Part shown: positions 9,279 to 17,574 of the stretch, piece by piece
Layout of the letters: each line of letters begins with the position of its first letter
How positions within the stretch are numbered: the first letter of the stretch is position 1
Assembly: GCA_900465685.1 (NCBI GenBank)
Contig: UEGR01000015.1
Coordinates: 1-64,000, forward strand
Reading direction: 5' to 3'
DNA from: Hyphomicrobiales bacterium
GTDB lineage: Bacteria; Pseudomonadota; Alphaproteobacteria; Rhizobiales; Rhizobiaceae
Length of the DNA: 64,000 nucleotides
Translations under genes and position numbers: made by a program
Notes under the pieces: generated by a model
Told to the model about the DNA's origin: nothing
Seen by the model: the letters and a program-made list of their open reading frames with translations, nothing else
The model's database searches: none

Positions 9279-9475
9279 TCTAGTAAAACTTCAAATGGAC
9301 TGATGTGGCTGGATCCTATCTTGGCTCCAGATAGTATCAAATTTTGCCGAAAATTGGCGTAACATGGCAATTCTATGATCCGGGAGGCGCCGTTTAACCT
9401 GAATTTTTCTGAATTAGCTTGACAAGCTTGCTGCACATGTAGTGAAACTATATCAACGCACTTTGGGAGGTGAAT
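9279..9475 (+). promoter_or_regulatory. internal promoter region with operator copy 3
   Basis: 197 bp between rpiA and the sugar-binding-protein gene. TTGACA at 9419-9424 is a good -35 element. TGTAGT-GAA-ACTATA at 9438-9452 overlaps the expected -10 zone, fitting repression. A weaker partial copy (TAGTAAAACT) lies at 9281-9290, right after the rpiA stop. Confidence 0.6.
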
Positions 9476-10558
9476 ATGGGTATCGATCTTAAACTCAACC
9501 GGCGCCACGTTCTGGTAGGGGGGCTCGCACTTGGAGCGGCGGCATTTGCCGGCCGCGAGGCATTCGCGCAAGACCGCGTCTTTCTGCCGTTCAGCAACAA
9601 AAGTCTTGACTACTATTTTTTCGTTATCGAGGAAGAGGCGGTAAAGCGTGCTGTCGAAAGCCGCAAATGGTCGTTCCAGGCAACCAATGCCAATTTCGAC
9701 AATACTAAGCAGCTCGAACAATGGCAGAGCCTGATGCTGTCCCAGCCAGTCGGTCTGGTTGCCGATCCGATTGATAGCCAGGCGATCGTGAGCGCGATCC
9801 GCCGCTACAATCAGAAAAAGATACCCGTCGCCATCATCGATACGCCTGCAGATGGCGGGGATGTCGCCATCACCGTCAGCTTCGACAACTATCAGGGCGG
9901 TATCATGGCCGCACGCGAGATCATCGACCGGTTGACCAAAAAGCACGGTAGCCCGCGCGGCAAGGTCCTCAATTGCTATGGAGCGCTTGCGAGCGTCGCC
10001 TGGCGTCAACGCAAGGAAGGAATGGACGCCGAATTCGCCAAGTATCCTGACATAACCTATATCAGCCGACCCACCGAAGGTCAGCTTGATCAAATGCTTT
10101 CCGTAACGTTGTCGACGCTTTCCGAACATCCCGATCTTGATGCCGTTCATGCTCCCAGCGACTCGCCCGCACGCGGCATCACAACTGCCCTGCAGCAAAA
10201 GAATCGCTGGAAAAAGGTCGGTGAGGAAGGCCACGTGATTTTCGTCACCATCGATGGCGAGCCGGTTGCAGTCAGAGGCATTCAGGACGGTTACATGGAT
10301 GCCTGCGTGTCACAAGACCCTATTGCCTATGGTGAGATTGCCGTGGAACTCTTGGAAAAGCACGCAATGAAGGGCGAGGAAGTGCCGCTTGGCGCGTATG
10401 AAAATAAGAAATATTTTTGGGAGAAGGGCGAGATCGTCAAGGGTGATACCGGTCCAACCCTCATCATTCCACCTTTCGTCATCAATGGCGACAATGCTGC
10501 CGACAAGCGCCACTGGGGCTACGTCGCAGAAAAGGAATGGGGCGTTCCTTATACCTGA
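9476..10558 (+). CDS. sugar ABC transporter periplasmic binding protein (CUT2 type)
   Basis: 360 residues. Twin-arginine-like signal (NRRHVLVGG, then a hydrophobic stretch ending AFAQ) sends it to the periplasm. The body is a peripla_BP_4/ribose-binding-like fold: NANFDNTKQLEQWQSLM, ADPIDSQAI, DNYQGGIMAA. It binds the imported pentose or pentitol. ATG 9476 has GGGAGG five bases upstream; a GTG two codons earlier overlaps the ribosome site and was rejected. The ATPase and permease follow. Confidence 0.88.
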   Translation: MGIDLKLNRRHVLVGGLALGAAAFAGREAFAQDRVFLPFSNKSLDYYFFVIEEEAVKRAVESRKWSFQATNANFDNTKQLEQWQSLMLSQPVGLVADPIDSQAIVSAIRRYNQKKIPVAIIDTPADGGDVAITVSFDNYQGGIMAAREIIDRLTKKHGSPRGKVLNCYGALASVAWRQRKEGMDAEFAKYPDITYISRPTEGQLDQMLSVTLSTLSEHPDLDAVHAPSDSPARGITTALQQKNRWKKVGEEGHVIFVTIDGEPVAVRGIQDGYMDACVSQDPIAYGEIAVELLEKHAMKGEEVPLGAYENKKYFWEKGEIVKGDTGPTLIIPPFVINGDNAADKRHWGYVAEKEWGVPYT

Positions 10559-10567
10559 TCGTGACAT

Positions 10568-10598
10568 ACGACGCCCGCGCAACAAGGGTGGGCGTCGT
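10568..10598 (+). terminator. intercistronic hairpin after the binding-protein gene
   Basis: Perfect 9-bp stem (ACGACGCCC / GGGCGTCGT) with a 13-base loop, 10 bp after the stop. Such hairpins usually let the binding protein be made in excess over the downstream membrane components by attenuation or mRNA protection. Confidence 0.7.
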
Positions 10599-10642
10599 TT
10601 CGCATGTGATTGGCGTGCGGTCGCAGGCGGCGGAGGAGTATC

Positions 10643-12169
10643 ATGACAAATATCCAGACAAATGGGCGCGAAAAGGATGCTGGCAAAAGCAACATTGCCT
10701 TGCGTGTCGACAACGTTACCAAACGATATGGAACCTTTACGGCGTTGCGCTCCGTTAGCCTCGATATTAATCGCGGCAGTATCCACGGACTGCTCGGCGA
10801 AAACGGCGCCGGCAAAAGCACGCTAGTTGGTATCATCTCTGGGCAGCGCGCACCCAGCAGCGGAACGATCTATCTCGATGATAAACCGGTGCAGGGCGCA
10901 GACGTTAAGGCCATGGAAGAAGCCGGCGTGTTTCTGGTAACGCAAGAGCCTATGATTATCGATCACATCTCTGCCGCCGAGAATCTGATGCTAGGCATTT
11001 GGCCTTCCCGAGGCGGCTTTGTGCGTTGGAAGAAGCTGAAGACAGATGCCGCACGAATGTTGAAAGATTCGGGAATTGATCCAGCCGTCAATGCCGGCAG
11101 GCTCAACGCCGTTGCAAGACGCAAGCTCAATATCCTGCGCGCCATGTTCTCAGGCGGTAAAGTCATCATCCTCGATGAACCGACTGCCGCCCTTACCGTT
11201 CCCGACCGCAGGCAACTGTTCGATTTCATGCGTCAGTTGAAGAGCGAAGGCGTCACCTTCATTTTCATCTCGCATTATAATGACGAGATTCTCGAAATCT
11301 GCGATGCGGTTTCCGTCCTGCGCGACGGCTTTCTTGCCGGTGGCAGCCAGGATGTGCAGGCGATGACGTCCGAGCAACTATCCGAACTGGTGCTCGGGCG
11401 CGGCCTCGACCTGTTTCAGCGCGAGCGCAAAATCTTCGGTTCTCAAACGTCGGCAATCAGTCTGCGCGGTGTTATCGCCCATCATGTCGATCTCGATGAA
11501 CTTGATATCCGGCCAGGCGAGATCGTCGGTTTTACCGGCTTGCCAGGTGCCGGCGCAAAAGAACTTGCGCGGGCGATATTCGGCCTCAACCGTGCGAAGG
11601 CTGGAACGATCAGTTTTGACGGTGGACCACAGGAAAGTCTACCGCAGCATCCAAAGGCAGCTTTCAGCAAGGGTGTCGCCTATCTGTCCGACGATCGGCG
11701 CAAGGATGGCGTTGTTGGCCATTTATCGATCGCTGAAAACATCGCACTGTCCTCACTCGATCGGCGTGCGTTCCTGGGTTTTGTCAAACGCGACCAGGAA
11801 GCGCGTCTTTGCGGCGGATATTTCTCCAGTATGGGTATCAAGGCGCAAAGCGCTGACGCAGCAGTGGATACGTTGAGCGGTGGTAACCAGCAGAAAGTAT
11901 GCCTCGGTCGTGTTCTTGCGACACAACCAAGGCTTCTTATCCTCGACGAGCCGACACGTGGTATCGATGTCGGCGTCAAGCAGGACGTTTTGCGCATCAT
12001 CGATGAACTCAGCAACAAGGGCGTCAGCGTTATCATTGTCTCGACCGATACGGACGAATTGGTGCGCGCAGTCGACCGTGTCTGCGTATTCCGCCAAGGC
12101 TCCATCGAGGAGATCGTGACCGGCGACTACATCACCACCGACAATCTGCGCCGCCTTTCACAGGCGTGA
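10643..12169 (+). CDS. sugar ABC transporter ATP-binding protein (RbsA/MglA type, two NBDs)
   Basis: 508 residues with two nucleotide-binding domains. NBD1: Walker A GENGAGKST (about residues 57-65), Walker B VIILDEPTAAL. NBD2: degenerate Walker A GLPGAGAKELARA, signature LSGGNQQKV, Walker B LLILDEPTRGID. Odd point: NBD1 lacks the LSxGQ signature (the place reads LNAVARRKLNILRA). The signature of NBD1 pairs with the Walker A of NBD2, which is already degenerate in this family, so one composite ATP site looks fully non-canonical while the other is intact. ATG 10643 has GGAGGAG upstream. Works with the proteins encoded at 9476 and 12198. Confidence 0.9.
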   Translation: MTNIQTNGREKDAGKSNIALRVDNVTKRYGTFTALRSVSLDINRGSIHGLLGENGAGKSTLVGIISGQRAPSSGTIYLDDKPVQGADVKAMEEAGVFLVTQEPMIIDHISAAENLMLGIWPSRGGFVRWKKLKTDAARMLKDSGIDPAVNAGRLNAVARRKLNILRAMFSGGKVIILDEPTAALTVPDRRQLFDFMRQLKSEGVTFIFISHYNDEILEICDAVSVLRDGFLAGGSQDVQAMTSEQLSELVLGRGLDLFQRERKIFGSQTSAISLRGVIAHHVDLDELDIRPGEIVGFTGLPGAGAKELARAIFGLNRAKAGTISFDGGPQESLPQHPKAAFSKGVAYLSDDRRKDGVVGHLSIAENIALSSLDRRAFLGFVKRDQEARLCGGYFSSMGIKAQSADAAVDTLSGGNQQKVCLGRVLATQPRLLILDEPTRGIDVGVKQDVLRIIDELSNKGVSVIIVSTDTDELVRAVDRVCVFRQGSIEEIVTGDYITTDNLRRLSQA

Positions 12170-12197
12170 GCGCAACATCGGTAAAGGAATAAGAGAA

Positions 12198-13196
12198 ATG
12201 AGCACTGTCATGACAGCCACTGCGGCCAAAGAGGTCAAACCTAACGAAAAAGCGACACATAAAATCGTCGGCTGGGTTCTGCACAATGTGGTGTGGATCT
12301 GGCTGGTGGCGCTAGTCCTCGGTTTCGGGCTGTTCAATGAGTTCTTTCTGACCGTGATGAACATGCAAAACATCACGGTGCAGGCGACGGTTCTCGGAAT
12401 GCTGGGACTGGCCGTAGCCCTCCCGCTGCTCGTGGCGGAGATTGACCTGTCGATCCCAGCTAATCTCGGATTTTCGTCTGCAATTGGAGCACTGGCCTAT
12501 TCCTATCTCGGAATGCCCTGGTTTCCCGCTATGCTGGTTGGTGTCGCGGTTGCAACGCTCATTGGCTTCTTCAATGGCCTTTGTATCACCAAGCTGCGAA
12601 TGGTCTCGCTCATCCAGACGCTATCGATGATGATCATCCTGCAAGGCGCGCTCCTGGCGCTGACGCAAGGCAAGACCCTGACAAATCTGTCCGACGGATA
12701 TGTCTGGATCGGTCAGGCATCGGTTGCCGGATGGCCCGTTATGCCGTTGATTTTCGTTGTCGCTCTGATCGCGATCGGCGTCCTGCTACGCATGACCATT
12801 CTTGGACGCTCCATCTACGCAGTTGGCGGTAACCCGCAGGCATCCAATTCCGCAGGTATTCGCGTGGACCGTATCAAGATTATTGCCTATACGATCTCCG
12901 GCTTCCTAGCAGGTGTGGCTGGATTCCTACTTGCCTCGTGGCAGATGGCGATCACTTCGAACCAGGGCTCCAGCTATCTTCTTTATGCAATCGCAGCACC
13001 GATCATCGGTGGCGTCAGCGTTTTCGGCGGACGGGGAAACGTGGTTGGGATTCTTGGAGGCGTTCTGCTTCTTACCGTCATTCAGGTCGGACTGGCGATC
13101 ATCAATATACCCTCCTTTTATGTCGGCATGATTGGCGGCTTCATGATCTTTATCGCTGTTGCCATCGATGCAATCAGGGTGCGCTACTTCGCTTGA
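12198..13196 (+). CDS. sugar ABC transporter permease (RbsC type)
   Basis: 332 residues of inner-membrane permease, BPD_transp_2 family. Many hydrophobic helices; LPLLVAEIDLSIPANLGFS and the family signature AVGGNPQASNSAGIRVDRIKIIAYTISG are cut to AVGGNPQASNSAGI for recognition. Start ATG 12198 follows a GGAATAAGAGAA ribosome site, 28 bp after the ATPase stop. Forms the channel of the CUT2 importer of this locus. Confidence 0.88.
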   Translation: MSTVMTATAAKEVKPNEKATHKIVGWVLHNVVWIWLVALVLGFGLFNEFFLTVMNMQNITVQATVLGMLGLAVALPLLVAEIDLSIPANLGFSSAIGALAYSYLGMPWFPAMLVGVAVATLIGFFNGLCITKLRMVSLIQTLSMMIILQGALLALTQGKTLTNLSDGYVWIGQASVAGWPVMPLIFVVALIAIGVLLRMTILGRSIYAVGGNPQASNSAGIRVDRIKIIAYTISGFLAGVAGFLLASWQMAITSNQGSSYLLYAIAAPIIGGVSVFGGRGNVVGILGGVLLLTVIQVGLAIINIPSFYVGMIGGFMIFIAVAIDAIRVRYFA

Positions 13197-13231
13197 CCGG
13201 CCTCGATACTGCCTGCAGGAACTAAACAAAC

Positions 13232-14938
13232 ATGCCTGATCTCGTCGCAAAACTCCGCCATATCGTCGGTCGTCGCCATGTCTTGATCGGCGATACGCAA
13301 ACCCGGCGCTTTCGCCAGGGATATCGGTATGGTGGAGGCAAGGCTCTTGCAGTCGTGCGTCCGGGCACGCTTCTGGAGATGTGGCATGTGCTTGAAGCAT
13401 GCCACAAGGCGGGAACGATTATCATTTGTCAGGCCGCAAATACCGGACTGACCGGCGGTTCCACGCCGGTACCGGAAGGCTACGATCGGCAAGTTGTCAT
13501 CATCAATACGATGCGCCTACGCCGCCTTGATCTTATCGCCGAGGGCGCGCAAGTCATTTCGCAACCCGGCGTCACTCTTGATCAGCTTGAAAAGTCACTG
13601 CGTCCCATCGGAAGAGAGCCGCATTCGGTGATCGGCTCTAGTTGTATCGGTGCTTCAGTTACTGGTGGAATATGCAATAATTCTGGCGGGTCACTGATAA
13701 GACGTGGACCAGCCTATACGCAACTTGCCCTGTTCGCCCGAATTGATGCCAATGGCGATTTAAAACTGGTCAATCATCTGGGCATCGATCTGGGGAAAAC
13801 AGCTGAGGAAATACTGAGCAGACTGGATAAAGGTGATATTCCTGCTGCCAACGTAGACCAATCCTCGAATCTTTGTGCCTCGGATCACGAATATTGCAAT
13901 CATGTGCGCGATATTTCGGCCACCACGCCGGCGCGTTACAACGCCGATCCACGTAGGCTCTATGGGGCCTCGGGATCGGCAGGCAAGCTTGCAGTATTCG
14001 CATTGCGGATCGACACATTCCAAGCTGACGACAAGACACAGGTTTTCTACATCGGTTCCAACGATCCAGGAGAATTGGAAAGCATTCGTCGCGATATGCT
14101 TTCAACCTTTGAAAATCTCCCCGTCGCGGGCGAATATATGCATCGCTCAGCTTATGATCTGTCACGACGCTACGGCAAGGACCTCTTCCTATTCCTTCAA
14201 GCTTTTGGCACAGACAAGATCCCCTTGGCTTTCGGCATCAAAAGTCGTTTTGACGGCATAACAGAAAAGCTTCGTCTCGGCAGCGCAATCAGCGATCGCC
14301 TCTTGCAATTCGTAACCGGTCTGTTACCCGATCATCTGCCAACCAGGCTCAACAGTTTCCGAGATGGTTACGAACATCACCTGCTTTTGAAAATGGGAAA
14401 CGAGGGTATCGATGAAGCGCGCCGCTATCTGGCCGAACGCTTTCCAACCTCACATGGAAATTACTTTGAGTGCACCGACGAAGAAGGCAAGGCGGCTTTC
14501 CTCAATCGGTTTGCTGTCGGCGGGTCGGTAGTTCGGTATCGCGCTGTTCATGCAAAGACAGTGGAAGATATCGTAGCCCTCGATATTGCCTTGCCGCGCA
14601 ACGCGCTCGACTGGTTCGAACGTCTGCCTGCCGAAATCGAAAAGAAAATCGATGTCACCATGTACTGCGGCCACTTCTTCTGCCACGTTCTGCATCAAGA
14701 ATATCTGGTCAAGAAGGGGCAGGATTGCCAGGCTTTGAAAAAGGACATTCTTGCCCTGCTGGAGCAACGCGGAGCGAAGTACCCCGCTGAACATAATGTG
14801 GGGCATATGTATGAGGCTGAGGAATGCCTCAAGCAGTTTTATCGGGACCTGGACCCCACCAACACCTTCAATCCGGGGATAGGCCAAACAAGCCGTCTCT
14901 TAAATTGGCAGGAAGCCGGACATCATTCGCGCTGTTAG
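13232..14938 (+). CDS. dld: quinone-dependent D-lactate dehydrogenase
   Basis: 568 residues, almost the length of E. coli Dld and recognisably the same protein along its whole length: FAD-binding segment IICQAANTGLTGGSTP, GREPHSVIGSSCIGASV, GGICNNSGGSL, ARYNADPRRLYGASG, and the C-terminal membrane-binding domain ending in PAEHNVGHMYEA and NPGIGQTSRLLNW. A peripheral membrane flavoenzyme passing electrons from D-lactate (or another D-2-hydroxyacid) to quinone. Last gene of the sugar operon, 35 bp after the permease; D-lactate or glycolate as a pathway product would explain its position. Confidence 0.92.
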   Translation: MPDLVAKLRHIVGRRHVLIGDTQTRRFRQGYRYGGGKALAVVRPGTLLEMWHVLEACHKAGTIIICQAANTGLTGGSTPVPEGYDRQVVIINTMRLRRLDLIAEGAQVISQPGVTLDQLEKSLRPIGREPHSVIGSSCIGASVTGGICNNSGGSLIRRGPAYTQLALFARIDANGDLKLVNHLGIDLGKTAEEILSRLDKGDIPAANVDQSSNLCASDHEYCNHVRDISATTPARYNADPRRLYGASGSAGKLAVFALRIDTFQADDKTQVFYIGSNDPGELESIRRDMLSTFENLPVAGEYMHRSAYDLSRRYGKDLFLFLQAFGTDKIPLAFGIKSRFDGITEKLRLGSAISDRLLQFVTGLLPDHLPTRLNSFRDGYEHHLLLKMGNEGIDEARRYLAERFPTSHGNYFECTDEEGKAAFLNRFAVGGSVVRYRAVHAKTVEDIVALDIALPRNALDWFERLPAEIEKKIDVTMYCGHFFCHVLHQEYLVKKGQDCQALKKDILALLEQRGAKYPAEHNVGHMYEAEECLKQFYRDLDPTNTFNPGIGQTSRLLNWQEAGHHSRC

Positions 14939-15419
14939 TCAGTTTGTTGAATGAAACGGTAAATCCGTGCCAATTGGTCGAATGCTTTCCTTTAAGAAAA
15001 GCAAATTCCTGATGCGGCTATTTTCGGCCTCACAACACCTGTCTTTAAGCGAAGAATGCAATGCGACGTCTCATGCTGTTAGACGATCGGCGGTCGCTGG
15101 AGAATAGTAGCATTTTTGCAGTCGAAGTATGACTGCGTGCCCATCACAGTTAAACGAACAGGAGAATTCGTTACGATTCTTGACTGGCAATCAGATCCGC
15201 ACGTGACCGCTTTGCGCTTTAATTCGGTCATTTCAACAGATAGGTGATTTCCTGAAAGCTGTCATTGTTGCAAATTAACGTGACTGAGAGATTAGAACGA
15301 TACCTATCGGATGGTTTGCTTTTTTCCGTTAACCCTTTCCGGTCCGATAATATAAGCGTTGTATTTAGTCTGTTTTCTTGCAAGAAAAACATCAGCCGGG
15401 GCGAGGGAGAAGAGATGCA
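14939..15419. other. intergenic region with one copy of a short dispersed repeat
   Basis: 481 bp without a convincing gene. It contains GATTCTTGACTGGCAATCAG at 15176-15195, the best copy of a short sequence also present near 21319, 33970 and 50007, always between genes. No strong terminator was seen after dld. The promoter of the AraC-type gene must lie in its right half. Confidence 0.5.
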
Positions 15420-16445
15420 ATGGCCAACATCCCTTTAGCGCGCAGCCAGTTTCTTCTTCCATTCATGGGTATACTTGATGAATTGGGAGCGCCTACGAGC
15501 AGGCTTTTGGAAAAAGCCCTGCTGCCATCCTCTCTTGAAACGAAGAATGACCACTATGTTCCCTTATTGCCAGCTATCCGGTTTATTGAAACCGCCCAAA
15601 GCTCTCAAGGCATCGTAGATTTCGGCTTTCTCGCCAGCCAAAGACTGCATTTTGCTCATCTGAGAGAAAAAACCAGGGCCCTGATCGCTCATTCTCCGAC
15701 CTTGCTTGTGGCGTTGCGACACGCATGTAGTGAGGCTTCGAGAGAGGATACGATCCTCAGCATGTGGATCGAACACGATAACGATTACGTGCGGATTTGC
15801 AGCAAGCTCGCAATGACAAAAGCGCTTCGGCACCTGGAACATGCACAATGGCTTCAGAATATTTTCTCGATCTATATCGTCCGGCAGTTCACCGGTCCCA
15901 ACTGGATGCCGCCGGCAATGGCTTTCGAAGCTAACTATACGCCGAGTGAGGCGACCCAATCCTTGTGGCCAAATGTGCGTTTTCTTTCCGGGCAACACGC
16001 GGCATGGATCAGCATACCCGTTTCATGCCTTGGTTTTTCCAATCTTGCGCCCGGGGCCTTTCATCCGATGTCTGATCGGGAGAACGGTCCTTCCGGCTAT
16101 GATATTGTGGAACTTCTCAAGCTGATGTTGCCGCCTTATCTTGACGGCGGCGTTCCCACGCTTGCCGAGATCGCGGAAATGGCGGGGGTCAGCACCCGAA
16201 CATTCCAGCGCAAACTCTCAAATGTCGGCTTTGTATACTCAGATATACTGGACACTGTCAGATTCGAGCGCGCAAGCAGTTTGCTGCGAGATTCCCACTC
16301 CAAGATCATCGACATCGCTTTTGCATCGGGCTATTCCGACCCGGCTCATTTCACGCGAGCGTTTCGCCGTATTTCTGGCTTAACGCCACGTCAGTTTCGT
16401 GAGCAGTCCGATAAGTTTCCCTCTGGAATATCGACAGCAGACTAA
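15420..16445 (+). CDS. AraC/XylS-family transcriptional regulator
   Basis: 341 residues: an N-terminal Arabinose_bd-like domain (about 20-205) as in OruR/ArgR-type AraC proteins and a C-terminal double HTH (about 235-330; VSTRTFQRKLSNVGF, IAFASGYSDPAHFTRAFRRISG). An earlier TTG start (15378) was rejected because ATG 15420 has a purine-rich ribosome site (GAGGGAGAAGAG). It sits upstream of four genes for exported envelope proteins and probably activates them through the paired TGGCAAGA/TGCTAGAA elements at 16452 and 17416; that link is inference. Confidence 0.88.
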   Translation: MANIPLARSQFLLPFMGILDELGAPTSRLLEKALLPSSLETKNDHYVPLLPAIRFIETAQSSQGIVDFGFLASQRLHFAHLREKTRALIAHSPTLLVALRHACSEASREDTILSMWIEHDNDYVRICSKLAMTKALRHLEHAQWLQNIFSIYIVRQFTGPNWMPPAMAFEANYTPSEATQSLWPNVRFLSGQHAAWISIPVSCLGFSNLAPGAFHPMSDRENGPSGYDIVELLKLMLPPYLDGGVPTLAEIAEMAGVSTRTFQRKLSNVGFVYSDILDTVRFERASSLLRDSHSKIIDIAFASGYSDPAHFTRAFRRISGLTPRQFREQSDKFPSGISTAD

Positions 16446-16451
16446 GCCTGA

Positions 16452-16490
16452 CACGAAATGGCAAGACTAACGATCCGCTCCTGCTAGAAA
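16452..16490 (+). promoter_or_regulatory. 39-bp element, copy A (candidate AraC-type site)
   Basis: Matches the block at 17416-17454 at 30 of 39 positions without gaps: the first 15 bases are identical, 12 of the last 14 agree and the middle varies. It carries two similar half-sites, TGGCAAGA and TGCTAGAA, 23 bp apart, as expected for an AraC dimer. It lies 76 bp before the beta-barrel gene at 16566. Confidence 0.6.
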
Positions 16491-16565
16491 CCTTCCCATG
16501 GGAATTCGTCCAGCGACCACTTCAGGTCAGCTGGATGCTATCAGTATCTATACAAAGGGGCGGAT

Positions 16566-17396
16566 ATGCAGGGCATAAAAGGCTCTTCCGGTAAGCTCAA
16601 GCGATCCGGTGCCGTGATTATTTCGGTCGCCGGTTTTATTGCGTTTAATACTGGCGCGTCTTGGTCTCAATCCTCGGCCGATGATCTCTCGCAACAGCTC
16701 GCTAATCCTCTCGCTAGCCTGATCAGTGTTCCCCTGCAGAATAACTTTGATTTCAGGGCTGGCGCCAACAAGGACGGTTTTGCCTACGGCCTCAACATCC
16801 AGCCGGTCATTCCATTCAGCTTGAACGATGAGTGGAACATCATATCGCGCACAATTATACCAATCGCCTATAAAGATTACATGCCGGGTGGCAGCGTTTC
16901 CGGCCTGGGCGATATAAATGCCAGCTTTTTTCTATCTCCAAAAAAAGCAGACCCCGGCGGTCTGATATGGGGCGTGGGGCCCGTGTTTCTTTTGCCGACC
17001 GCCACCGGCGATTATCTTGGCAGCGGCAAACTTGGACTTGGTCCGACGGCGGTTGTGCTTATTCAGGAAAAAGCGTGGACCATCGGCGCATTGGGTAACC
17101 ATATCTGGTCCGTTGCCGGTCCGTCAGACAGGCGAGACGTTAGCGCCAGCTATTTGCAGCCTTTTGTTTCCTATAATCTTGGTCAGGGCCGATCCGTGTC
17201 GCTCAGCGTGGATTCAACTTATGACTGGGAAGCCAAGCAATGGACCGTACCGATTAATCTCGGCGCCGCCCAGGTTTTCAAAGTCAACGACCAGATTATG
17301 AGCTTGCAGGTTGGCGGACGTTACTATGCCGACGGCCCCGCCGGTACCCCGGAGTGGGGATTGCGCACGACCCTGACCTTCCTGTTCCCCGAATAG
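16566..17396 (+). CDS. outer-membrane beta-barrel protein, MetA-pathway/transporter-like
   Basis: 276 residues with an N-terminal signal peptide (hydrophobic VIISVAGFIAFNTGA, cleavage near SWSQ). The rest alternates short polar and aromatic strands (LNIQPVIPFSLNDEWNIISRT-like strands, GLGDINASFFLSP, VGPVFLLPTATGDYLGSGKLG) and ends in a terminal strand with a final Phe region (TTLTFLFPE). This matches the Phenol_MetA_deg/outer-membrane transporter type seen beside aromatic or lipid-like substrate genes. AGGGGCGG precedes ATG 16566. First of four envelope genes; preceded by the 39-bp element copy A. Confidence 0.7.
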   Translation: MQGIKGSSGKLKRSGAVIISVAGFIAFNTGASWSQSSADDLSQQLANPLASLISVPLQNNFDFRAGANKDGFAYGLNIQPVIPFSLNDEWNIISRTIIPIAYKDYMPGGSVSGLGDINASFFLSPKKADPGGLIWGVGPVFLLPTATGDYLGSGKLGLGPTAVVLIQEKAWTIGALGNHIWSVAGPSDRRDVSASYLQPFVSYNLGQGRSVSLSVDSTYDWEAKQWTVPINLGAAQVFKVNDQIMSLQVGGRYYADGPAGTPEWGLRTTLTFLFPE

Positions 17397-17415
17397 TCAG
17401 TCGAACAAAGAATGG

Positions 17416-17454
17416 CACGAAATGGCAAGATTGATAACTTGCTCATGCTAGAAG
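17416..17454 (+). promoter_or_regulatory. 39-bp element, copy B (candidate AraC-type site)
   Basis: Second copy of the element described at 16452, placed 121 bp before the DUF1254/DUF1214 start at 17575 and 20 bp after the preceding stop, so the second gene seems to have its own regulated promoter. Confidence 0.6.
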
Positions 17455-17574
17455 CTATCTGAATAGACCGTGTCAGTTGGCCAGACAATGAACCTGCTGG
17501 CCGTGTCGAGCTTGATCTCTGCCGCATTCTGCGGAAGGGGCGCCGTGGTTGTTCGTTTGAATGAAGAGGTATTC

